DNA of 16,592 nucleotides from Candidatus Peregrinibacteria bacterium UBA1369 (lineage in GTDB: Bacteria; Patescibacteriota; Gracilibacteria; UBA1369): assembly GCA_002305925.1 (NCBI GenBank), contig DBRL01000010.1, positions 278,465-295,056 on the forward strand, written 5' to 3'. How positions within the stretch are numbered: position 1 is the first letter of the stretch; each line of letters starts with the position of its first letter. A program made the position numbers and the translations under genes. The notes beneath the pieces were generated by a model that did not search any database, had not been told where the DNA came from, and saw nothing but the letters and a program-made list of their open reading frames with translations. Positions 1 to 6,534 of the stretch are shown here, piece after piece.

Positions 1-1508
1 GTGAAGCCGGAGGGGTCGGTGGAGCCGACGCTGGAGAAATTGACAATTAGCGGCGCGTTGCCCTGAACTGCATCGGCGGAAATGACCGTGTTGACGAATT
101 TGATGTTTTCCAGAACGGATTTGATCTGAATCAGATTTTGCAAGACGTTTCGGATGGCGTCCTGGTTGATTGCCAGTGGCTTGTCGATAGTCAGATTATC
201 GACCATGCTGGTATATTCTTTTCTAAAGAAGCCATCTATTTCGCTTTTCAAACTAATTTTAACATCGGCCGCAGTTCTCGGGGGATTTGAGCCAATAATG
301 CTTTCACCCAGATTCCTGAAGTATTCCTGTCCGATTAATTCCGAGGCCAGTCCTTTGACTGATTGGTAGACGCTTGATGTCATGAAATAGGCATTATCCA
401 AGTCTTCGGCGTAACTTCGATGCAAAAACTGCTCGCCAGTCTTCAACAGCATCCGCTCGGTGATAGTTTCGGCTGCCTTCGGGAACTTCTCCCTGATAGC
501 GCGTTTGTCACTCTCATAGCAGGCCGAAGGTTCTTCGCTGACTCCGATTAAACTGCCGCCAGCTTCCCATGCTTCCTCCATGAATTTATTGCTGGTATTG
601 CAATCCGACTCGCTGATTCTTTGAGAAATTTCCGCCAATTCTTCATTGGTATTTTTAGTGATGTCGGCCAGTAACTGGGCCATGCCAGTGTTGAACTGCG
701 CATTACCCTGCTGGGTGAGATTGGAAAGAATGGAGATTTGGGCCTGGACGCGGTTGCGGAAGTCGTTGACGCAATTCTGCATCGGCACATTGCACTGGCT
801 CTGATCGATGGCCAGGATGTTGTTGCGGGCCGTCTCGATTTCCTGCTTGGCCTGAAGGTGAAATTGATAGGAGTTGTAAACTTTGAGAATTACCTGGTCG
901 ATTTGCTGGGCCAAATAGTTGAAACGCTGATTGCCGGCCACGCCTCGAATAGTGGTGGAGGTTACCCCTCCGGCTCCTCCTGCAGTTTCACGTCCGCCTG
1001 GAGCCAGCAGGATGGTGTTGACCAGGGCAAAGGAACTCATCACCAGCAGCAGACCGATGCCGGCATAGGTGATGGCTTTTTTACCTTTGTTCATGCCATC
1101 GGGGTTGCCCATGGAGGTGACGGCCAGCACGCCGCCGTAGATGACCACCAAAACGGCAATCAGGCCCAGAAAGCCGAGGAAAAAGTTGGTGACGTTGAGG
1201 ATATAGGTGCGGGCATCGGTGGCCTGGGTCAGACCGGCGGCGTAGCCCTCGGGGTTGGGGGGAGTAAGATCGCCTTTAAAATCGATGAAGGAGGTAACCG
1301 GCCCCTGACTGCCGGAAGATAGACAATCAGTAATGTTGAGCCCATCACCGTTGTCATCGTCACAGCCCAGGAAGGTAAGAATATCAGAACTTTCGTAAGC
1401 GCGAGCCACACCGTGCTGCAATGGCGCTGCGGCCAACCACAACACGCTCAGCCCCAACATCACGGACAGGATCAGGGACGTAATTTTTTGTTTTTTTTCT
1501 GCAAACAT
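1..1508 (-). CDS. Secreted/membrane protein: signal peptide, one VirB2-like two-helix module, helical region, PKD-like domain (3' end outside window)
   Basis: The frame is open without a stop from 1508 down to the window edge, giving 502 residues of a longer protein. A signal peptide (about 1-37, ending Ala-Arg-Ala) is followed by an acidic DDDNGDG stretch (50-56). A two-helix module (about 108-168) has a GK-K loop between the helices, like CPR type IV secretion pilins. Next comes a long helical, Gln/Glu-rich region (about 190-390) with scattered cysteines (CNVPMQNC), and the last 30 residues (NAPLIVNFSSVGSTDPSG) read as the start of a PKD domain. An in-frame ATG at 1532 would add 8 residues, but it lies upstream of the start site predicted from the -10 box at 1535-1540, so 1508 is preferred. 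It is third in line after two multi-module relatives but has its own promoter. Role inferred: a surface or secretion-apparatus component; function unproven. Confidence 0.85.
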   Translation of the reverse strand, partial: MFAEKKQKITSLILSVMLGLSVLWLAAAPLQHGVARAYESSDILTFLGCDDDNGDGLNITDCLSSGSQGPVTSFIDFKGDLTPPNPEGYAAGLTQATDARTYILNVTNFFLGFLGLIAVLVVIYGGVLAVTSMGNPDGMNKGKKAITYAGIGLLLVMSSFALVNTILLAPGGRETAGGAGGVTSTTIRGVAGNQRFNYLAQQIDQVILKVYNSYQFHLQAKQEIETARNNILAIDQSQCNVPMQNCVNDFRNRVQAQISILSNLTQQGNAQFNTGMAQLLADITKNTNEELAEISQRISESDCNTSNKFMEEAWEAGGSLIGVSEEPSACYESDKRAIREKFPKAAETITERMLLKTGEQFLHRSYAEDLDNAYFMTSSVYQSVKGLASELIGQEYFRNLGESIIGSNPPRTAADVKISLKSEIDGFFRKEYTSMVDNLTIDKPLAINQDAIRNVLQNLIQIKSVLENIKFVNTVISADAVQGNAPLIVNFSSVGSTDPSGF

Positions 1509-1534
1509 AGGTTTTTGCTTATTTAAATCCATAT

Positions 1535-1564
1535 ATTATAGCATTTTTCAGCGGGAAATGCCAA
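1535..1564 (-). promoter_or_regulatory. Promoter of the left-edge pilin-module gene
   Basis: On the minus strand, TTGGCA (1564-1559), an 18-base spacer and an extended -10, TGC-TATAAT (1543-1535), match sigma-70-type elements closely. The expected start near 1528 gives a leader of about 20 bases to the ATG at 1508 and excludes the ATG at 1532. The -35 box touches the 3' arm of the preceding hairpin. Confidence 0.7.
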
Positions 1565-1621
1565 AACCGGCTTCAGCTTTCCCTTGAAGTCGTGCAAGTT
1601 GTCTTGACAAGAGCCGGTTTT
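1563..1621 (-). terminator. Long-loop hairpin, probable terminator of the two-gene pilin-like operon
   Basis: AAAACCGGCT (1563-1572) and AGCCGGTTTT (1612-1621) are perfect 10-base inverted arms around a 39-base loop. The loop can form a small internal hairpin (CTTCA at 1571-1575 with TGAAG at 1585-1589, competing with the last pair of the outer stem). On the minus strand the hairpin begins 6 bases after the stop at 1628 and its 3' arm ends in TTTT, as in a rho-independent terminator. The loop is unusually long, so an RNA-stability or processing element is an alternative. Confidence 0.55.
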
Positions 1622-1627
1622 ACTTTT

Positions 1628-2665
1628 CTAGGTATTTGGAATAGGCACTTCCTGAGCGGGCGCGGCGCTGGTCAGCGGTTCCAATTTGATGAATGTGTTG
1701 ACGATACCAAAAGCTGCCATGGCAATCAGTAAGCCCACAATAGCTCCGATCAGCACCTTCTTGGCCTTTTCCAAACCTCCTCCGCCGACGGAGGTCACAT
1801 AGAGATAACCCGCGTAGATTAGCATGGTGACTGCTATGGTTGAGACAAATCCGGAAACAAAATTTGTAATCTGTACCACCAGTCGCGCGAATTCCTGGGT
1901 ATCGGGCAGTCGTCCACCCTGTGCAGGGAAAAGAATGCGGAAAACCACAATTTCCGAAAGCCCGGCCACAGCCAGCCCAAGTATTGCCCAGGTGAGCTGT
2001 TTTTTAGCTTTGGTCAGTTTCTCGTTGTCTCCGCGTGAAAAAAGCAGTTTAACTCCCGCAATGACGAAAAACAGCACGGCTACCGACGGTATGAAGACCC
2101 TGATGATGCCGGTTATTCCCTGGGCCAAATTGACGCCCTGCTCGGCCGCCATCTGCATGTCGGTACCGGTACGATAAATTTCTCCCTCCTCGCCAAAAAA
2201 GACGTTACGGATCAACTGATCGGCCATCAGAATAATGATCAGGCCGGACAGTGAAAAACGCAGGTTTTCCTTTTCCCTGCTCATTACATCGGCCACGGCG
2301 CGTCCGGAGATGATCAGTTTGATGCCCGAGATGGTCAACATAAGCACGGCGATGCCGCCGAAGATATATTTGAAAAAGTCGAGTACGAAATAGACGATGC
2401 TGGTGAGCTGTGAGGCGCCGGATTGATAATTCTGTTTGGCATGGCCGGCATCATAGCTGGGTAATTTGGTTTGACCCCCTACCTCACGTAGAATGCTGCC
2501 CACCCCTCCGGTCGGTGTCTCGGTGGATGATGCGGCGGTTCCGCTCGCCTGTTGTGCTTCATCAGCCCGCACCAGTGGAATGCCTGCCGGTAGCAGATTG
2601 ATCGCCAGGACGGCAATCACAGCTGTAAAAGCGACAAATACCCTGATCGTCAATTTCTCAGACAT
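1628..2665 (-). CDS. Membrane protein with three tandem VirB2/TrbC-like pilin modules (y-x-z order)
   Basis: 345 residues. A signal peptide (about 1-34, ending Val-Arg-Ala) precedes a Ser/Thr/Gly-rich linker, then three two-helix modules at about 88-157, 184-246 and 262-326. Each has a hydrophobic helix, a short basic loop (REKEN, KAKKQ, KAKKV) and a second glycine-rich helix, the layout of VirB2/TrbC and of CPR type IV secretion pilins. Module 1 resembles module 2 of the upstream protein, module 2 resembles its module 1, and module 3 resembles its module 3. The ATG at 2665 overlaps the upstream stop by 8 bases, suggesting translational coupling. An upstream extension to 2773 would remove the signal peptide from the N terminus and is rejected. 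Inferred role: part of a membrane channel or pilus base rather than a simple single-module pilin. Confidence 0.85.
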   Translation of the reverse strand: MSEKLTIRVFVAFTAVIAVLAINLLPAGIPLVRADEAQQASGTAASSTETPTGGVGSILREVGGQTKLPSYDAGHAKQNYQSGASQLTSIVYFVLDFFKYIFGGIAVLMLTISGIKLIISGRAVADVMSREKENLRFSLSGLIIILMADQLIRNVFFGEEGEIYRTGTDMQMAAEQGVNLAQGITGIIRVFIPSVAVLFFVIAGVKLLFSRGDNEKLTKAKKQLTWAILGLAVAGLSEIVVFRILFPAQGGRLPDTQEFARLVVQITNFVSGFVSTIAVTMLIYAGYLYVTSVGGGGLEKAKKVLIGAIVGLLIAMAAFGIVNTFIKLEPLTSAAPAQEVPIPNT

Positions 2666-3704
2666 TGGGCGTGTAGTTAGGAGTACTGCTGCCCTGTTCA
2701 ATTCGGGCGGCGGGGTTGACGGTGGGCGCTGCGGCGTCGAATTGGCCGCTAATGAAGGTCGACACAAGGGCAAAAGCGCCGTAAATCAAGACCAGACCAA
2801 ACAGGGCGAGACCGATCATGCGTTTGGCCTTTTCCTGGCTTTCTGCATTGGTGCCGGCAGTCATGTACATCACTCCGCCGGCCACAATGACCAGCACGGC
2901 GATCGGGGTGAGGACGGAGACCAGAAAATTGGTAAAACCGACGATTTCGCCGATGCCCTGGACATAGTCCACTCCAACTTCGGCCCCGCCAACGCTGGGA
3001 TAGCGTGTTTTGTCGATACTAAAGAAAACCTTGTTAATAATCGGATCGGCAACAATTATCAGCACCAGGCCCAGTGCTGAAGCAACGAGGTTTTTCTTAT
3101 CTTTTTCCAATTCGTCACCCGCGGAATTGGTGGCCATACGGATGGCGTTCCTGGTGAGCATGGTGACGGCAACGGCGCCAATCAGATATTTGAGGAAAGT
3201 GATGATGTACTGGACAGCCTTGTTGAAAAGAGTGCTGCGCTGAATAATGGCCTGTGGGTCTCTGAGGAATCCTCCCTCCACGCAGCCGACATTGTTGGAC
3301 GCTGGCAGCATACCCAGCTCGGCGCATTTGCCAACGGCAAAAATTCTGACTATTTCTCCGGAAAGTCCCACCAGTGCCAGTCCGACAATACTCCAGACCA
3401 GAGCCGATTTGGCCTTGGTCCAGGTTTCTTCTTTGCCCTGACCTATGACCATGTTGAAACCAGCGTAAACCAGTAGGGCAATCGCGATGGCAGTCAGCAA
3501 ATAGCGTACGTTCATGATCAGTCCGACAATCAGAGAGGCAAAAGCACTGTCAAAACTGGTTATTTCGCCGGGGTTTTGTACCATGCCCCCATAGTAGGAA
3601 ACGTCGGGCACGGACAGTGACTGGGCCGTGACCACTTGGCCGACAAAGAGCAGCAGCCCCAGCCCGAGCACGATATTGCGCGACAATTTCAGATAATTTT
3701 TCAT
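2658..3704 (-). CDS. Membrane protein with three tandem VirB2/TrbC-like pilin modules (x-y-z order)
   Basis: 348 residues from the ATG at 3704, which begins a textbook signal peptide (MKNYLKL..., cleaved near VTAQS at 24-29). Upstream in-frame starts at 3740 (ATG) and 3752 (TTG) give a non-signal N terminus and lie at or before the predicted transcription start near 3736. An AGG six bases upstream also favours 3704. Three two-helix modules lie at about 66-122, 166-228 and 254-318, each with a basic loop (TKAK, EKDKK, EKAKR). A Cys pair (127, 141) sits in the first inter-module loop and a Pro/Asn/Thr-rich tail ends the chain. It is the first gene of the minus-strand run and is divergent from secE. 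Family knowledge: CPR genomes carry VirB2-like pilins; three copies per chain is the unusual point here. Confidence 0.85.
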   Translation of the reverse strand: MKNYLKLSRNIVLGLGLLLFVGQVVTAQSLSVPDVSYYGGMVQNPGEITSFDSAFASLIVGLIMNVRYLLTAIAIALLVYAGFNMVIGQGKEETWTKAKSALVWSIVGLALVGLSGEIVRIFAVGKCAELGMLPASNNVGCVEGGFLRDPQAIIQRSTLFNKAVQYIITFLKYLIGAVAVTMLTRNAIRMATNSAGDELEKDKKNLVASALGLVLIIVADPIINKVFFSIDKTRYPSVGGAEVGVDYVQGIGEIVGFTNFLVSVLTPIAVLVIVAGGVMYMTAGTNAESQEKAKRMIGLALFGLVLIYGAFALVSTFISGQFDAAAPTVNPAARIEQGSSTPNYTPNV

Positions 3705-3742
3705 CCTTGGCCTGTTGGTTCTTGACACGAATTTATCCATAT

Positions 3743-3771
3743 ATTTTAGCAAAAAAGCGCTTTTTTTACAA
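3743..3771 (-). promoter_or_regulatory. Promoter of the three-module pilin-like operon, with a palindrome in its spacer
   Basis: On the minus strand, TTGTAA (3771-3766), a 17-base spacer and an extended -10, TGC-TAAAAT (3751-3743). The block TGCTAAAATATATGGAT is almost the same as at the left-edge gene (TGCTATAATATATGGAT). A perfect palindrome fills most of the spacer. Confidence 0.6.
3751..3766. repeat. Perfect 16-base palindrome between divergent genes
   Basis: AAAAAAGCGCTTTTTT is exactly self-complementary. It lies between the -35 and -10 boxes of the pilin-like operon and 72 bases before the secE start. It could be an operator or a bent-DNA site; nothing in the sequence decides which. 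Confidence 0.5.
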
Positions 3772-3837
3772 TCTTCTTGATTATTGTCGTCTATTTTGAT
3801 TAAATTTCTGTGCTTTTACTTATTGTTTTTATTATTC

Positions 3838-4050
3838 ATGTCCGAGAAGAAACCAAATGCCGTCAAGGGTTATTTCGTGGAAAGCGCGATGGAACTGAAG
3901 AAAGTTACCTGGCCTACCAGCAAGAAGGCTGTCCGTCTGACTGTAGTGGTATTGAGCTTCTGTCTGGCCGTAGGCGCCATGATCGGACTGGTGGACATGC
4001 TCTTTAATTTTGGCTACGGGCAACTGCTCGAACTGGCCGGGAAAGTTTAA
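3838..4050 (+). CDS. secE: Preprotein translocase subunit SecE
   Basis: 70 residues, the short single-helix form of SecE, which clamps the SecY channel in the Sec translocon. The amphipathic segment contains the family signature ELKKVTWPT (19-27), followed by one transmembrane helix (about 33-55). A TTG 54 bases upstream is in frame but would add a hydrophobic, unconserved N terminus, so the ATG at 3838 is chosen. No Shine-Dalgarno sequence precedes it; the upstream stretch is very T-rich. nusG follows after 22 bases, the usual bacterial secE-nusG pair. The tRNA-Trp and rpmG that often precede secE are absent; tRNA-Trp lies 12 kb away. Confidence 0.93.
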   Translation: MSEKKPNAVKGYFVESAMELKKVTWPTSKKAVRLTVVVLSFCLAVGAMIGLVDMLFNFGYGQLLELAGKV

Positions 4051-4072
4051 ATTCAAGTAACAACATAACCGT

Positions 4073-4618
4073 ATGGCAAGACAAGCCGAAAATACCGGGA
4101 GACACTGGTATGTGATACACACTTACTCAGGTTATGAGGACGCTGTATCCGAAGCTCTGAAACAAAGAATCGATTCACTGAACATGCATGACTACATATT
4201 TGATGTGGTGGTGCCGAAAGAAACGCAGATTGTTATCAAGAAAGGCGAGCCCACTACTGAGAAGAAACGTATTTTCCCAGGTTATGTGCTGGTGGATATG
4301 ATTGTGACCGATGAGTCCTGGTACGTGGTTCGCAACACTCCCAACGTAACTGGTTTCGTAGGAGCCGGCAATGTGCCGGTGCCGGTTTCACCGGATGAGT
4401 TCAACATAGTCAAAAGGCAGATGGGAGAACAGGATGCCAAGTTTAAAATTGACTTTACGCTGGGCGACCACGTAATGATTCTGGACGGACCATTTGTGAA
4501 CTACGATGGCGTGGTCAACAAGGTTGATGAGGAAAAAGGTAAAGTAAAAGTACTGATCTCGATTTTCGGACGCGAAACTCCAATTGAGCTTGATTTCACA
4601 CAGGTAAGAAAAAAATAG
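4073..4618 (+). CDS. nusG: Transcription elongation and antitermination factor NusG
   Basis: 181 residues, normal length. The N-terminal NGN domain shows HWYVIHTYSGYE (11-22), the FPGYVLV core (68-74) and VRNTPNVTGFVG (86-97). The C-terminal KOW domain begins near LGDHVMILDGPF (130-141) and ends with GRETPIELDFTQV. NusG binds RNA polymerase and couples it to Rho or to the ribosome through S10. The gene follows secE by 22 bases and is presumably co-transcribed with it. No Shine-Dalgarno motif is visible; the start is fixed by the conserved N terminus. Confidence 0.96.
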   Translation: MARQAENTGRHWYVIHTYSGYEDAVSEALKQRIDSLNMHDYIFDVVVPKETQIVIKKGEPTTEKKRIFPGYVLVDMIVTDESWYVVRNTPNVTGFVGAGNVPVPVSPDEFNIVKRQMGEQDAKFKIDFTLGDHVMILDGPFVNYDGVVNKVDEEKGKVKVLISIFGRETPIELDFTQVRKK

Positions 4619-4715
4619 TTGGCAAGCTGTTTTTGGGTAATGAGTTGTTTTGATGTGCTTTTGGTATTGCAGTCGGACTTTACTTTTTGTAGTAGCGGTG
4701 TTTTTATATGGGTAT

Positions 4716-5546
4716 ATGCAGGACAAATCCTCAACATCTTTGGCAATAATTTCAGTACTTTCAATTGTGATCGTGCTTTTTATCGCCATTGGCAATCTGG
4801 AGGATGCTCCCGTGAGGAAGCCATTTGCCACAGGGCAGGCGGTCAGTCAGAGCAAGTCTGGTGAGGAAGAAAAACCATTACCGCCCTTCAAACAGACCGA
4901 TGCCGAAGCCCCCGATCCGGACAGTTTTGTCAGTAATTTCCCCGATTTCGTTGAATCCGTGGCCGGACTGGAGGACGACCCGACAGAGGCAACCGCTGGA
5001 CCGGACACATCGATGCCCGTACCCGCGGTGGAACAGAAAACAGCAGACCCGCAATACGCTGACGGTTCCGCGCCCGCCAACGCGGGGGCGCTATTGGGCG
5101 GCATCAACAGTGAGCAGCTCTCGAGAGCCGGCTATCGTGATTTTTTTGTCAGACCACGCCCTTTCAACGGCATGCTCTTCGACCTTTTCAATGTGTCCAT
5201 GCTCAGCTATCTGGACGTGGTGGACAAAAGGGTGTTACTGATGAAAGGAGGATATGAAACGGAAATACTGGCAGTATACCAGTTCAGTTTCAGGGAAACC
5301 GAGGGGGCCGGAGAGATTTATGAATACCTGAAAAGCGACCTGAAGGATGAACTGGCAGTGACTCTGAACGAAACAAATCAATTTGGCCTGGCTTCCTTTT
5401 TTATCAATTTCGACCCGCCCAAAAAGAGCGTATTTTTGGTTGTAAAAACCAAATACAATGTGTATGCTCTGAGCTATCCGAAAGACGATAAGGAGGGTGA
5501 CGGTAATTTTCAACTGGTTTCCAGCCTGCTTTCGGAACTGCCCTGA
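4716..5546 (+). CDS. Unassigned single-pass membrane protein between nusG and rplK
   Basis: 276 residues from the ATG at 4716. An in-frame ATG at 4650 would add a Cys-rich hydrophobic leader and is less likely. One transmembrane helix (about 8-26) anchors the protein. Residues about 27-115 are rich in Pro, Glu, Asp and Ala and look disordered. The C-terminal part (about 120-276) is a folded alpha/beta-like domain with FFVRPRPFNGMLFDLFN and FASFFINFDPPKKSVFLVV-like strands (read from the translation, approximate). I recognise no family. It starts 97 bases after nusG with no terminator seen between, so it may be co-transcribed with secE-nusG. It ends in TGA. Such anchored proteins with acidic linkers usually face the cell exterior; that is inference. 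Confidence 0.8.
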   Translation: MQDKSSTSLAIISVLSIVIVLFIAIGNLEDAPVRKPFATGQAVSQSKSGEEEKPLPPFKQTDAEAPDPDSFVSNFPDFVESVAGLEDDPTEATAGPDTSMPVPAVEQKTADPQYADGSAPANAGALLGGINSEQLSRAGYRDFFVRPRPFNGMLFDLFNVSMLSYLDVVDKRVLLMKGGYETEILAVYQFSFRETEGAGEIYEYLKSDLKDELAVTLNETNQFGLASFFINFDPPKKSVFLVVKTKYNVYALSYPKDDKEGDGNFQLVSSLLSELP

Positions 5547-5592
5547 CGAGTCGCGGTGCTTCTACGCGAGCCGTAAAGGAATCAATTCATGC

Positions 5593-5606
5593 ATTAATAT
5601 ATTAAT
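5593..5606. repeat. AT palindrome in the rplK leader
   Basis: ATTAATATATTAAT is a perfect 14-base palindrome ending 5 bases before the rplK ATG. Just upstream is AAAGGA (5575-5580) followed 8 bases later by a two-codon reading frame, ATG-CAT-TAA (5589-5597), which overlaps the palindrome. Possible operator or leader element, or simple AT richness. Confidence 0.35.
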
Positions 5607-5611
5607 TTATT

Positions 5612-6037
5612 ATGGCTAAAAAGCTTCAGACAATAATCAAGCTGCAAATCCCGGCCGGAAAGGCCAATCCTGCGCCGCCAATCGGCCCCGCCCTGGGTCA
5701 GCACGGTGTTAACATCCCAGGTTTCTGCAGCCAGTTCAATGCAGCGACAGCCCCCATGGGCGATACGATTATTCCAGTGGAAATAAGTGTTTATGAAGAC
5801 AAGTCTTTCACCTTTATTCTAAAAACTCCACCGGCCGCGGTTTTGATCATGAAGGCGATCAAAATTCCAAAAGGATCCGGTGTGCCAAATAAGAACAAAG
5901 TCGGAGTGCTCACCAAGTCCCAGCTCAGAGAAATCGCCGAGAAAAAGATGCCCGACCTGAATGCCAACGATGTTGAATCGGCCATGCAAATCATTGCCGG
6001 CACGGCCCGCAGTATGGGAGTTGACGTGGAAAAATAA
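5612..6037 (+). CDS. rplK: 50S ribosomal protein L11
   Basis: 141 residues, the usual length. It binds 23S rRNA in the GTPase-associated centre and supports the L10-L12 stalk. The N-terminal domain has the hallmark PPIGPALGQHGVNI (22-35), the linker region has FTFILKTPPAAVLI, and the C-terminal RNA-binding domain ends with the AMQIIAGTARSMGV helix. It starts 65 bases after the membrane-protein gene. The immediate upstream sequence has no well-placed Shine-Dalgarno motif; the nearest AAAGGA is 31 bases away in front of a two-codon frame. rplA follows after one intervening gene instead of directly. Confidence 0.96.
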   Translation: MAKKLQTIIKLQIPAGKANPAPPIGPALGQHGVNIPGFCSQFNAATAPMGDTIIPVEISVYEDKSFTFILKTPPAAVLIMKAIKIPKGSGVPNKNKVGVLTKSQLREIAEKKMPDLNANDVESAMQIIAGTARSMGVDVEK

Positions 6038-6050
6038 TCAATTGGCACAT

Positions 6051-6470
6051 ATGACAAACCAAAACGGCACCAACGATGGAATAAAATCAACCGCTCTGCA
6101 ATATATCAGGACAATCTATCTGAGCCTGGCTGCGGTAATTGGTCTGATTTGCTTCATTTTTGGCGCCACTGGAGCGATCAAACTGGGTTTGAATTACTGG
6201 TTTCCGGTCGATGAATATATCTATTTTTCCGCACCCTATGAACGCGCAAATTGCGAGATTAAATGGATTGACGGTAAAGAAACCAGGGCAGGTGAGGAAG
6301 AAATTGAAAAGTGCGTTCAACAGACACGCGAAAATAACGCCCTGATGGCCAAGAACAACTTTAACCGCGAGCTGACTCAATCTGTAGCATTATTGCTGGT
6401 GGGCTTTCCGGTTTGGTTCTTGCACTTCTGGCTGATTCAGCGCGACTGGAAGAGAAGGTCAAAGAATTAA
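6051..6470 (+). CDS. Small two-helix membrane protein, DUF5671-like, between rplK and rplA
   Basis: 139 residues from the ATG at 6051, 13 bases after rplK. The longer frame from 5961 overlaps rplK and is rejected. An N-terminal helix (about 20-50, YLSLAAVIGLICFIFGATGAI) and a C-terminal helix (about 110-128, with VGFPVWFLHFWLIQRDWKRR) flank a charged stretch holding two cysteines (68 and 88). The closing pattern of a hydrophobic helix, Pro-x-W-x-x-H-x-W and then Gln-Arg-x-Trp recalls DUF5671 membrane proteins, common in CPR; I assign this from memory and hold it loosely. No function is known. Its position inside the L11-L1 pair suggests co-transcription with ribosomal genes. Confidence 0.8.
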   Translation: MTNQNGTNDGIKSTALQYIRTIYLSLAAVIGLICFIFGATGAIKLGLNYWFPVDEYIYFSAPYERANCEIKWIDGKETRAGEEEIEKCVQQTRENNALMAKNNFNRELTQSVALLLVGFPVWFLHFWLIQRDWKRRSKN

Positions 6471-6485
6471 CATTATATTTAACCA

Positions 6486-6520
6486 GTGGGAGCCGGATGT
6501 CGGTCCGGCGTTAAGACCAC
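6486..6520 (+). promoter_or_regulatory. Putative L1-binding mRNA element (23S rRNA mimic) before rplA
   Basis: The sequence can fold as outer stem GTGG/CCAC (6486-6489 with 6517-6520), a GA on the 5' side (6490-6491), inner stem GCCGGA/TCCGGC (6492-6497 with 6504-6509) and an asymmetric 3' loop GTTAAGA (6510-6516). The GUGG-GA-helix-(purine-rich loop)-CCAC layout resembles the L1 site in helices 76-77 of 23S rRNA, where L1 also binds. It ends 14 bases before the rplA ATG. L1 is known to repress its own mRNA through such mimics; that this copy does so is inferred. Confidence 0.6.
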
Positions 6521-6534
6521 GCAAGTAAAACATT

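Noticed and set aside
738..1322. Plus-strand open frame of 194 codons opposite the left-edge gene
   Set aside because: It is the antisense shadow of the minus-strand frame that has a signal peptide, membrane helices and a PKD start; its own translation is Gly/His/Gln-rich with no domain.
2493..3080. Plus-strand open frame of 195 codons across the two pilin-like genes
   Set aside because: It spans the overlap of two well-supported minus-strand genes and its product is compositionally odd (Asp/His/Gly-rich), as expected for antisense of hydrophobic coding sequence.
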